From: Heliopora coerulea
Lineage: Eukaryota; Cnidaria; Anthozoa; Scleralcyonacea; Helioporidae
Reading direction: 5' to 3'
Length of the DNA: 64,000 nucleotides
Assembly: GCA_030142905.1 (NCBI GenBank)
Contig: JASJOG010000002.1
Coordinates: 862,501-926,500, forward strand
The notes beneath the pieces are model-generated. The model saw nothing but the letters and a program-made list of their open reading frames with translations. It had not been told where the DNA came from and did not search any database. The position numbers were made by a program, and so were the translations under genes. This document shows positions 24,930-36,200 of this stretch, piece after piece; within the stretch, counting starts at the first letter, position 1; each line of letters begins with the position of its first letter.

Positions 24930-27050
24930 CAGGAAGGAAAACATGGCTTATAAAGTTCAATCAGTAACAAACATATCAAAATCATGCGTTGAAGCCTGTA
25001 ATCCTATTCCGCATTGGTACGTTGTTTAAAGCAACGAGATTTATTCCATTCCACAGATAAACTTGTTAACTAGTGAATTATCTACTGTCGTGAGTGAACT
25101 TATGAGTGAACAACCAAGTGGCTAGAAATGTGGATATCGTGGCAACTAAGTGGGTGGACTAAATACCAAACTTGGAAACTCAATATTTGATCAAATTAAA
25201 CTACCACATCAGTAAGAATGTCAAATATTAAGCATTAGAAGGAAGCAAAGGCGTGTAAGTATCTTATCCACGTTTACTATTTCCAAAAATAGCTCATTGA
25301 ATGTTTTATTCTTAAACTTGAATTTCAAAGCTCAAAAATGTGTGACCGCTTGGCAAAATGATTGAATTTTTGAGATTTTACCACATTTACTACATGATAT
25401 TTTAAGAGACTCGGAAGTCGTGATGTTGGTCTCTAAATTATACACTGTGCTGCTACAAACTTTCACGAAATATTTGCCTGTATCTAGATCTGTTTTATCT
25501 TAAATGTTGATCTCGATTATGAAGTTTATTTATAATCATTCGAGCTTGTCTAGCGAAATGAGTTTATCCATTAGTCTTAGTCATAATCTTCTCATCCAAT
25601 GTTATAGCTCTATCAGGATTCTAAAAAAGAAGGGAAAATATTGCCCTGTGTCTTCGGAAACATTTTCAATTCCAAGAATGTATGTAGATTATCAACAATA
25701 TGCAGTTTATATAAAGTTTTCGTGAAAATGATCCAAGAAAATTAACAACACCTTTTAAAGAATGAATTCTGTGAACGGAAGTTAGTCTTTGGAGGTCGTT
25801 CAATGACATTTTGTTGGTCGTTTCAATTTCCTTTTGTCCACACAATGCGCTGCTGAAAGTAGCCTTCATTCCTGGCAGTGAATTTATTCACTAAATTTAC
25901 TTCATTCTTTTTAAAACCACGTTTTATGGTATGAATGGATCTTAACGTTTAAAACCGGTACAAAATTCTTGGAGAATGAATGACTAATGGCGTTTTGTTG
26001 CGATCCATTCTTGATTGTGTGATAGTTCAATTCAGTTAACTTGTTTTCTGTTTATTTTGTATACTTACATAAAATGGGATAGCTGTGTGTCAAACACAGC
26101 GAATTTAAACGTGATCTAAACAAGATAGCAACCAGTATAAAACAATCGTGAGCTGATTAGCTGGTAATCAAGTCCTACAGGACGGGTTTTGCGCTATGGA
26201 CCTTATTCATAAATGGTGCCTTATTTGATATTTCTTTATATGCCTGTCAATTAAAATTACTTGCTTCCTTTGAGAGAGGAAATTCTAAATAATATATTTG
26301 AGCGAGGAAAAATTAAAACTGCGAGACTTTCTGCAGCAATTCTTTAGATATGCCAGAAAATAGGGCTTTACCCAAATGAAGAATAGTTTCCAATCAAAAT
26401 GTTTCTGAATATAGTTGTAAGCCGTGAGACTATGACTTAATACACAAGTCATAAATAAATTTTCCTCAGTCCATTGAAAGTTCAAAAAATGTTTGCAAAT
26501 CAACACGATTACTCTGAAGGACTTGGTTGAGGGACCTGATCGACATATTGTCTTAATTATGTGTTGCACTTACTCTCTCCACTGACACCGTCTTACTTTA
26601 TACGTCAAAAAGTTGGCAACCTTTTTCTGCTAGTTGCACATCGTGTCATGAAGAAAATCAGAAAATCTTCGTATTTTTCCGTTATTCTAACTCTAATTCG
26701 TCGGTGATAGGCCACCGGTCATAGCTGTCCAAACTTCTGGTAGTATACATGCTGTCTTTGCAGAATGACAGAAATTATTCCTTTGAATCTAGACTCGAAC
26801 TCATCATTCGTTACGAATGTTTTATTATATGAAACAACGCAAAAACAATCTCTCCTTTCAACTAAAGCACAACACTGTACAAACCACTAATAAAAAGTAA
26901 AACTGTTCCCTGTTCACCTGACGTCCACGCTGACGCCACTTGTTCAACAGCTAAATTTTAACATAATAGGGGGAAACGTATGGTTTCGCACACAGAAAAT
27001 ATGTCCTTAAAATCACGAATTGTGACGGCGCACGATAGATAAACATTCGT
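24930..27050. other. intergenic, nothing recognised
   Basis: AT-rich. The reading frames at 25504-25725 and 26569-26285 have no recognisable domain, no conserved partner in the window and no splice context. I regard them as chance. Confidence 0.4.
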
Positions 27051-27190
27051 CTATGCTCAGAAGACGATTTCTGAGCCCAAGACAGGGATCGAATCCCCAA
27101 TCTTCTGATGACCGGTGAGAAGCTCTAACCATTGAGCAACCAAGACTCAGATGGTAAGCCAAGGTGCAAATTCGATATACCAGCGACCTA
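27050..27190 (-). mobile_element. tRNA-derived SINE copy
   Basis: Minus-strand A box within TTGCTCAATGGTTAGAGC (about 27139-27122) and B box GGGGATTCGATCCCTG (27098-27083). It is followed on the minus strand by CTCAGAAATCGTCTTCTGAG-type tail sequence. Confidence 0.6.
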
Positions 27191-27284
27191 AGTGGAAGCC
27201 ATTATATGTTAATAATGTTATAATGAGATATATATTTCGGAAATGTGGGAGCCTGGAGATATCTTGAATGATAAATGAACGTTC

Positions 27285-27425
27285 GTCAAGCTCTATCGTC
27301 AGAAAACAATTTCTCAGCCTAAGACGAGAATCGAACCCACAACGTTCTGATGATCGGTGAGAAGCTCTAACCATTGAGCTACTAAGACTCAGATGGTAAG
27401 CCAAGATAAAAGCTTGACGAAGATT
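27285..27425 (-). mobile_element. tRNA-derived SINE copy (tandem with previous)
   Basis: Minus-strand A box TAGCTCAATGGTTAGAGC (about 27381-27364) and B box GTGGGTTCGATTCTC (27339-27325), with tail CAGAAAATTG-like sequence and AGCTTGACGAACG. It lies about 240 bp from, and in the same orientation as, the copy at 27050-27190. Confidence 0.65.
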
Positions 27426-27489
27426 CATCTATCATTAACGCGTGTGTGCACGAATTTACATGACTGTTATACATATAGACATATGTACA

Positions 27490-27790
27490 ATCAACTCTCT
27501 TAATAAGGACACCTCTATGAAGAGGACACCTCTCTAAGGTGGACACAACTAACTGGTCCCGGCCGTACATAACATATTTCCATGTACATCAACTCTCTAT
27601 AGGTGCACACCACTCTAAAGTGGACAGCGGACACTTTTTGGGCGAATTTTGGTCCAAAATATCTATTAAGCCGGGCACTTCAAATGCTAATTTGCGCGCA
27701 CCAAAAACGTTTTACCCCGGATATTATCATATAACGGCTTTTGATGGAGCCAATTGTACAACAAGATCTAAGTACAGTACATCTCAAACA
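27490..27790. mobile_element. possible Tc1/pogo-like transposon end remnant
   Basis: Repeated AACTCTCTnTAnnnGnACACC and CTCTAAnGTGGACA segments (27490-27545 and 27589-27630) resemble internally repeated ends of pogo/Tigger-type elements. No transposase is seen. Confidence 0.3.
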
Positions 27791-28707
27791 TAAAACTGAT
27801 TGGATTACAATTTATTAGATTACAATTCGCCTGAAAGGTGCTCTACTGTGGAGCAGACCTGCTCGTCATGTTAAACATGTTTCACAAGAATTTGTAATCT
27901 TTTATTAACTTGTTATTAAAAATTAATACGATGGTTTATTTGCGCGACGGTTTATGACATTCGTCTTCCTTTTCCTTTCTCTTTTTCCTGCTTTTGCAAG
28001 ACTATTTATTTCATGTTGCTCTTTCGTTATGAATTTCTCCAGCCAATTTATAGCTGCAAGTTCATGTCTTTGAAGTGAGCTTAATATGATGTAAACGGAC
28101 TGTGAACGTTTAATTTTGTATTAATACAGACTGCGTTCCAGTTATGACGTTTATTTATACACTTATATTTAATTGACAAGAATCCTTTTTATTCAAGTGT
28201 AAAAATATTTATGAAATTATCAAAATCAAAATTTAAGAATCTTTATTCTCTAATCGTCAACATTGTCGGGAAAAACTCCATTGTCAGGGGAAAGTTGTAT
28301 TTTAGTCGCAAAGGAACTGAAGTTTCGAGCTGATTTGCAAAGTACAGGTCTCACTCAGTGAGGGTCTGATTGTATTTAAATTGTTTCGAGTGGAACAAGG
28401 TCATCCAATATCTTAACAAAACATCAAGTAATATCTAAATGTAATGTCGAAATATTTTATGATATTAAACTATTGTAAACACTCAGAAACAAACCTTTGT
28501 TGTTATATTTATACTGACTTTCATTTGTCCAAATATTCCTCGATATATCAGTACAATGTATATATGTGAAACCTAGCTCTAGGCCAAATTTGAAACAGAT
28601 TAAAAGGTTATAACTTAATACCACATGTCTGGACCCTCTGAGGTTTCTCCTTCCACATAAGTGTCTGGGCTTTCCAACACTATTCCGGGGAAATAATAAA
28701 GAGTTTA

Positions 28708-28738
28708 AGAGTAGTGTCTACGCCTAAGACACTACTCT
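28708..28738. repeat. perfect 12-bp hairpin beside the THAP exon
   Basis: AGAGTAGTGTCT (28708-28719) and AGACACTACTCT (28727-28738) with a 7-base loop. It begins 13 bases inside the predicted intron, after the splice donor at 28750. Confidence 0.7.
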
Positions 28739-28750
28739 AAGAATGTTTAC

Positions 28751-28936
28751 CTTGAAACGGTCAGGCGCAAAATGTTCTGGACAAACAGACGAATTTCTTC
28801 GAGCGCGTGGATTGGTGGGGCGAATTCTGACCAGCCAAGCTATTCGCAAGTAGCTTTTCTGTAGGAACTCGATAGTAATTAATTCCTTTGTCTTGCTTGA
28901 GTTATTTGTGCAGTCACGCGGCATGCAGTCAGGCAT
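28751..28936 (-). CDS. THAP zinc-finger domain exon
   Basis: Encodes 62 residues starting MPDCMPRDC. The C2CH pattern is complete: Cys4, Cys9, Cys52 and His55, spaced C-x4-C-x42-C-x2-H. The conserved Trp (34) and the CPEHF box are also present. THAP domains are sequence-specific DNA-binding zinc fingers at the N terminus of chromatin proteins and P-element-type transposases. The exon ends at phase 0 at a CAAG/GTAAAC donor, so the AVPTIF-like end and the rest of the protein lie in downstream exons at lower coordinates, which I could not identify. The start was chosen because THAP proteins begin a few residues before the first Cys. It could be a host gene or a domesticated or decayed transposase. 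Confidence 0.65.
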
Positions 28937-29725
28937 AATGAAAACTATTAAACGATAAACTGTGCATCTTATGACCTGCCAAATTAACCTAGTGGTCACG
29001 AATTTGTTTCATAGATTTCTTTCTATCACTTAACGACGTCAAAATCCTGATGGGATTGACCGCTTTCGCGCGCAACCAGGGGCGTAGCCATGGTTTCTCT
29101 TAGGGGAGGGTGGTGGGGGCATCACCCGAGCAAGATTGGCCAAAAGCCGATCACAAGGAGCTCAAAGGCCAGTTAATTGGCCTCAACTTGGTCTTGGTTA
29201 ATTTTTGTGACTAATTCCAGAGGGAATATCCCTACTAATAAGTAATAATAAGGGCATGAATTTAACATGGATAAATTTTTTATGCAACTCAACACGTGAG
29301 GAGGGGGGGACATGGCACCATACAGAAAGTTAAAACAAAACATTGAATGTCTAATAGAACTTTAAATACGTCTAGGCGAACCTTCCCTTTCCTCGGCTTT
29401 CTTCTATAGAGCTGAAGAATACACATACATCAGAGGGCTACTGAAAATAAGTTTCTTTACCCATTGACGGCTTTCCACACGTTTATGTTATCTGACTTGG
29501 ACGATTTTCTTCAGCTTAGCCTAAGGGGTTTATTCTATGGAAGAATTTCATTTCGGGCTAAAACTACAGCCGAACTAACACAAAAAAGTTTCAAAAGCTC
29601 ACCTGGGATGAAATTTTCGTCATGTAACCACAACAGCATTATCGTAACGGCTGGAGGTGTTGAACTACACATCTCCACCGATCTAGGGGTTGATGAAATA
29701 TATGTAACTTTCTTCGTTAAGCTTT

Positions 29726-30031
29726 CACTAAGGGGGTGTTTATACGGAAGCGAGCCATGGGAATTTTCCGGCCTATTTCGTAGGGCTAGATCCAGAGCGC
29801 TTGCGTAATAGAGACGACCAGTCCTTCTGCATATATTTACATGTTAAATTTCCAGCCCTTCTAGGCGAGATCTCGGGATGTGAATACCGAGATCTTCCTT
29901 AGAGAAGTTCGCCCTCCTCTCATGTAAACGAAAACAAATTTTACAAGGGAATTCACAGGGAGGCAAGATCTCGGCAAAAAGGACCAGCTTCTAGGAGGGT
30001 TGGCTCGCTTCGATATAAACACCACTTTGTC
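29726..30031. mobile_element. MITE with terminal inverted repeats
   Basis: GGTGTTTATACGGAAGCGAG at 29736-29755 is mirrored by GGTGTTTATATCGAAGCGAG read back from 30023, with similarity extending a few bases outward. There is no coding capacity. A similar but older segment (GGGGTTTATTCTATGGAAGA) lies at 29525-29545. Confidence 0.5.
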
Positions 30032-30194
30032 GAGATAGTTTCCAGGTATGTTTAGTTTCACTGAAATTCATTAACAACTTCCGTTAATACTTAACTGTCC
30101 TATTTTTCCGGTTATAGTTTCAATCAGATCAAACTCCCTTATCTTCCCGTCAACACAGGAACGTGCTGCGTGATTAACCATACATTGTGAAAAC

Positions 30195-30261
30195 ATGCAA
30201 TCAGATATTTCATTCGGACTTTTGTTCTTGCTTTGGAGCACCTTATGCTTAGGTGGATCAG
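30195..30261 (+). CDS. PNLIP-like: lipase exon 1 (signal peptide)
   Basis: ATG at 30195, 22 codons plus one base, donor GTACGT at 30262. Phase 1 joins the 37476 acceptor to give the GGKTVC junction expected for the family. The link across 7.2 kb is supported by phase and by domain completeness. Confidence 0.8.
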
Positions 30262-33200
30262 GTACGTGAGGTACTAAACTGGTAAGTGCCGACCATTGTA
30301 ATGCGCATATCCAGAACGATATACTTTGTTCAAACTTTTAATCTCGTGGTTTACATTACTGCATTGAATTTAATTCAATATTTACAGCCAATTACCGAAT
30401 TTACGCTGAAGTTTACGTCGCCTATTTAAATTCGTTACTCTGCAATGCTTTTGTACTTAGTTGTTTGTAGTTGCTTTTTGCACGTTTTTATGATGTACCG
30501 TGGAGTGCCTTGTCCCATAGGAAGCACAGTAACACATCAACGTTCTTTATGAAGCTATGGTTAGAATAGACATTTTCGCAAAACTCCGTTACTGGTGCAT
30601 GTCAGGAGTTACTATACCAACGTCCCATAACTGAATTGTGTTATTATTGTGTTAATATACTTTTCTCACCACGGCTTTTCGAAACAAAAACATGGTTATT
30701 CTCACTTTCGTTAAGAGCTGAAACGGAAATCATTGTATAACAAACAAAGCAAAACTAAATCGTTGTATAGTACTAAAAACAGTTAATTTGGCTAGCTTTA
30801 GCTTGGTCGAGCTGTATGACAAATACCAGCCAATGCTATATTTCTCTTTGAGCAAAAGCAAAAAAATAGAATTGTAGTGATAGGGTTGAAATTACTAGTT
30901 CCCTGTGTGACACGTCACCGTTCTGGTAAACCTGATAAAACAGGCAGGAAGGCTGAGAAACAGATAAGGAAACTAGTGACAGTTTTCCACTTCGTTTCAG
31001 GAATATTCGTTGGATTTTACCGGCAATACGAATACCCTAATGGATACCGATATCGATTTTTCACACGCAACTTGTGGGTCTAGTAATTATAACAATGCCA
31101 GGTTACTCTTTACTTCTGATTGAGCAGGTATAGGAGTATTATTCCTATGATGGTGTCGTTTCCATTTAGACTGTGATATAGTGCAGATGGATCAAGTTAC
31201 TCTACCAAAACAACTCCACTATTGATTATTCTCTTCTTTCTTTCTCAAGTTGAAACAGCTGATATAAATCGTACTCTGTTTATTTAATGAGCATCCATTA
31301 TGGCCTACTCTGACTGTTCTTATTTCAGAACAAGGAAACAAATTTTTGTTTGTTCAGTAGAACTTCTTTTATTACAAAAAGAAAGTACCGTTCATTGAGC
31401 GCATTTTTATTTCGAGCTAGTATTAAATGCATGGTCTGGACCTCAGAACTTTTTCTATCCGTTGAAAAAACAGCAAATCTTTGGCTTAAGCGGGCGCTTC
31501 ACCTCAATTTTTTGTCAGTTGGGATGAAATGTTTCCATGCCAACCAAAGCAAATATCAAAAAAATGACTCAGAGGCGTATTCTGATATTTAACTTTTTTC
31601 TGGGAAATTTTTATTCAAATTCATTCAATTGTAAGTGAGATGTTGTGGTGGGGCATTTTTAGTCAGTGAAATAAAACTCTTCGTGGACAGTGGTTTATTT
31701 GGTTTCATATTACAATCCAGGTATTCAAATAGGGTAAAATATTATTTTAACTTGCAGCTGACAGTCCATACTTTTCAAAAAGTACAGGCTTTGCATATTT
31801 TGGGACTAAAAACTGTTAACTATCGATGGTCAAAGTTTAGTCAATTTTAATGCCAAATAAAGGTAAAGTGCCCCTTTAAGGCTTATGAGCGGGAAAATCG
31901 AAAGTGATGTATAAGTGAGAAAAATGTTCTAAAATACCGATAACGTAGGTGACATTCCCTTCAAGAATTTATAACGTATCTGTATAGTAAGTTCAAAGTA
32001 CAAGGAAAAAATAAGGAAATGCAGTGAGTGCGCACGCGTACCTTTACTGCAGGTATTTTTCTGATTTATGCATGTTCCGATAGATTTGATATTTCAGCTT
32101 GCTTTGTAGTTCAAATTACTCATAAATTAATCCATAGTGGAATCTACTTGGAGTAATGAGCAGGACACCTTTTCAATCAAAGTGCGAAAGTAATAGGTCC
32201 TAAATGCCCAGTTTAATCAAATTAATTCTCATAAGAACTGTTATAAACCATAAGCAATCCGTGAAAAGGATCAAATAAAGTTGGTTGAGCAACTTTTATT
32301 ATGTCTAGCACACCGGCAGACCAGGTAAGGATAAGGTTAATTTCCTTAGATTCTGTTTGTCACACAATAACCGTTGCAGATTTTAGAATGCTCGGTTTGA
32401 AATTCCGAGCGAGGTTAATATCTCCAAAACTAATGAAAATCAGTGCTTGAGCAACGAATTCAGAAGCGCGGAGGCCAAGAACCTTAAGTAGGAGACTACA
32501 CTAAGGGAGTCAAGAGTTTGTTCCAATGACTAAATTTCAGATTTGAGGCGAAATGGTGAAAGCAAAAACAGCAATTTAATTGCCAATAACTTCAATGAGA
32601 TTCATTTGATAGATATTTACTCTGCTTTTTGTTACTCGATCGACTTTCATCCATATTTTCATATTGGTGTTGGTATAAAAGACTTTATGAATATCTAACA
32701 AATACCATATCACACACTATCTTCAGTCTGATTTTCGTCAGGTTAGTGGTAAGGTATCGAGGATAATCCGAAGATAGAGCTCTGGGAGAATGATCCCCGT
32801 GGAAATTTTGGAGTGTTAAACCCTTCAGGAGGCTGTTTTCGACATTCGGATGAAATAAAGAACTAAAATGATACCGTAAATATTTTTCTGTTGATTATGT
32901 GCAGACAATTTATTAAAATTCCCTCGATTGGATGACTAGAACACTTACCCGCTAATCATGTGGTGTACAATGTGATGGAAAGCGCTAGTTCTTCGACACC
33001 CATTCGCCGACCAACATTGGACAAGTTCGCATCAATGGTAGTACAGAGTAAATCTGTGTCCTATTGTAATTTGAATTTAATACATTCTTCTATTTTTCTT
33101 CCAAAGTGGGAAGTTAGTTTTATTTCAGTTTTGAACACAAGTAAACTTTATTATGGCATTCTTCATTGAAATTAGAAATAAGAAGATCATCGTACTAAAA

Positions 33201-36200
33201 TAAATGAAAGACAATCTGTGATTAACTCGAAAATACTCGGCCGTACCTTAAGCAATAATTCGAAGCTTTATTGTGTGTTACAGAATCTAAATTTGGTTGA
33301 TTACCTAAGACACTGTAGAAATTTTATTTAAAATTCGAGTAATATGACAAAGTGCAAATAACTTGAATATCTCGTGGGATCATCCTTTTACACCGTTTTT
33401 ACTTCAGAAATTAGTCTACGTTTAGGCAGATCATTATTTTTCACCACCAGGGTGCCGCCAGATTGACGGTAAGCCTGAAAACCTGTACCCTTGCAGTATC
33501 TGAGCAGTCTAAACCACTTAGAGACAATGTAAAGTGTTGATCTAAGCATTAACTCCATAACCAACAATTTTTGTGGAGACATTTGACTGGTAATTTGTAA
33601 AAAGCCACCAAAAATTCAAGTTTTAAGATTTTTGTTTGGAATTTTCAATGCGAATTGTTAAGTAATAGACCTTTCTAACTGTTTCGTCAAAAATGTTTTC
33701 CATGCTAATTTAAGTTGTCTTTTTTGGGGGTTTTTTTAACCTTTTGACGAAACACAGCCGAATAGAAAAATCATTTTCAGTGATACAAACAGTTGTAAAG
33801 AGATCTTAAGATAAACAGTCATCATTTTAAGCAGAATGTATAAGTATTTCAACGCCGCATATGGTCCATTTGATGCTTTCAGGGTTAAGCCTATTTCAAA
33901 TGTCAACTAATACGTTGATAGCCTTGAACCTTTGCTTGACAAAGTAGAAAAATAAAGAAAGATTAGCTTGAGGTTACGACCATGAGAACAAGGTTTATTT
34001 TTTTATTTAATGTTGAATCTCCACCTTTATTCAAGACGTTCTCACCATGGTAAGCTTGGAGGCCGTCTATACGAGCCGGGCTGAACCGATTAACTGGATC
34101 AATTTGTTTCATCAAAATTATTCTGCACCTTTAAAATGCAATTAAGATGAAATTGAAAAGCCAAATTGGTTTAGTTTGGCTGCAGGTAAAGCTCAAAATT
34201 ATTTAGACATATCTTTGAAGACGATTGCAAGCTTTACGTGACACTAGCCAGCTGTTTAGCTGGTCTGGCCGTATAATCAGCCTCTTAATTAATGTTGCGG
34301 TTTTCACATGACAACTACAATACGCATTAATTTTCCAGTGAATATTTTTATCACGTCAACACTATCCTTAGTTTGCTTAGAACAGAGGATGATAAGAGTT
34401 TGTTTCACAAAACTGGAAATGCAATGAAGCATATGCAGTATAGATATTTTTAAAATTTAAGTAAAGTTAACAATTTGAAAATTGTTTGCTTTTAAAATTG
34501 GACGCTGATCAGATATCATAGGGCTGTTGACCATTTTCAGAATATTTTTCTTTGTTTACGAATTTCTATGGTTTCGTTTATATACAACGTTACTCAATCT
34601 TTAGTCCAAAACTAAAACATCTGTAGGACATCATAGACAAGCATGTTGCTCTGGCTTGTTGATTTCTTACCAGAAATGGAAGTTTGGCGTCAACTTGTCT
34701 CACAGGTTTCACAGCTGATTCTTGACCTCGCAGAAATTCAAATGTCAATGGGTCTGTATGTCTCTATGGCACTCATATTGGGCTGGAATGCAAGACATTT
34801 GCCCGTAATAAAAATAAGCTACTGTCCAAGACAAATGTGATAGTATTAAATAAGACAGGTAACTTAAAATACTCTGACTTGAATGTTCACAAGCGATTGT
34901 GTGATGATGTCTCATCCAATTAGCTCCTAATGGGGTTTTTCTTACTCTTTTATGCGCATTTTGTCATCGTGTTGATTTGTGATTTGAGAGATTAGGAGGG
35001 AGTAACCCAGACTGTTTAACAGCTTCTTTAAATGCTTAAAATACCGTCCATGTTATCCTTATGGCAAATTAATGGAGCGAGAATTTTTTGTAGTGTCTTG
35101 CAAAAGACACTTTTGTCTTGCAAAAGGAATGTATCACACCATTTTCTAAATTTGTTTCTCGCATTCATGAGTGAGTTTTTTTCGTCAAGTTCACCTTCGC
35201 AAGCTTATTCCTATCTCTCAAAAGTTATTCATTTTCAAGTCGTCGATTTTGCCACTTTTTACATATAGCCACATGGTGTAGCACCCCGGTTTTCACGAGA
35301 TTTTCATGGCGACCCAACTTTCGCTCTCAGCGTGTGTCCCGCGACCCAAACCTTGTACACCTCAACCAACAACGAATGTTGTTTCTTTCCGAATGTTTCT
35401 TTCCGAATGGTTGATCTTCGAAAATATCGACAAAATTTATCAAACACGGTTTGATGACTGATTCACCTTCAACAAATGGCCGCTCATTTTTGGCCGATAC
35501 AAAGGCAGTGTTATAGGTGAAAATAGCAATTTTATCTTTCTCGGTTAGCGAACCCGTGAGCAATTTCAGCGATTTCAGGTATTGTTCACTACATTTTTGA
35601 AAAACACGTTTACGAGCGTCTTTATCCAACTTGGCAAGTTTGGCATGAGTAGTCATGTGTCGTTCCAACTTGTTAGGTTTTATCGATTCGTTTGCGATTG
35701 TCTTCTGACACACAACACAAACACACGCTCCTGAGTATTCAATAACACCATACAAATCCAAATAAACAGGAAGGATAGATCGTCTAGGTTGTTTGGAAGA
35801 ACTAGCCATGTCCGCGGTAGTTCGCGTATAGATCAGGTGTAGATATTGACTGATTCACTAGACTCAACAGTCACAATAAGCTTCCAGAGGCTGGTGCACT
35901 AAATTTTTCCCGGAAAACATGTTTGTGGACACACCATCAGTGCATTTTTCCGGGAAAATGCGATCGCGACCCAATATAGAGATTGGTGACCCGTTTCTCA
36001 TGACCGCGACCCATGCTACCCATGCACATCACCGCGACCCACTCGAAAATCATTTGCGACCCAACTTTGGGTCGGGACCCACCATTTGAAAACCGGGGGT
36101 GTAGCACTTTTCTCGAGCATCCGGTGAGGGAAAGCTTAACCAAATTAAAAACGGGCTCTGAAAGTAGTTTTCAATACAAATGCATTCCCATATCAAGAGG

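Noticed and set aside
27050..27425. Considered as tRNA genes
   Set aside because: A and B boxes are present but the acceptor stem and anticodon arm do not pair and copies share a non-tRNA tail, so they are SINEs.
29464..29808. 114-codon plus-strand frame
   Set aside because: Overlaps a MITE end and an older repeat copy. The frame has no domain and no splice context.
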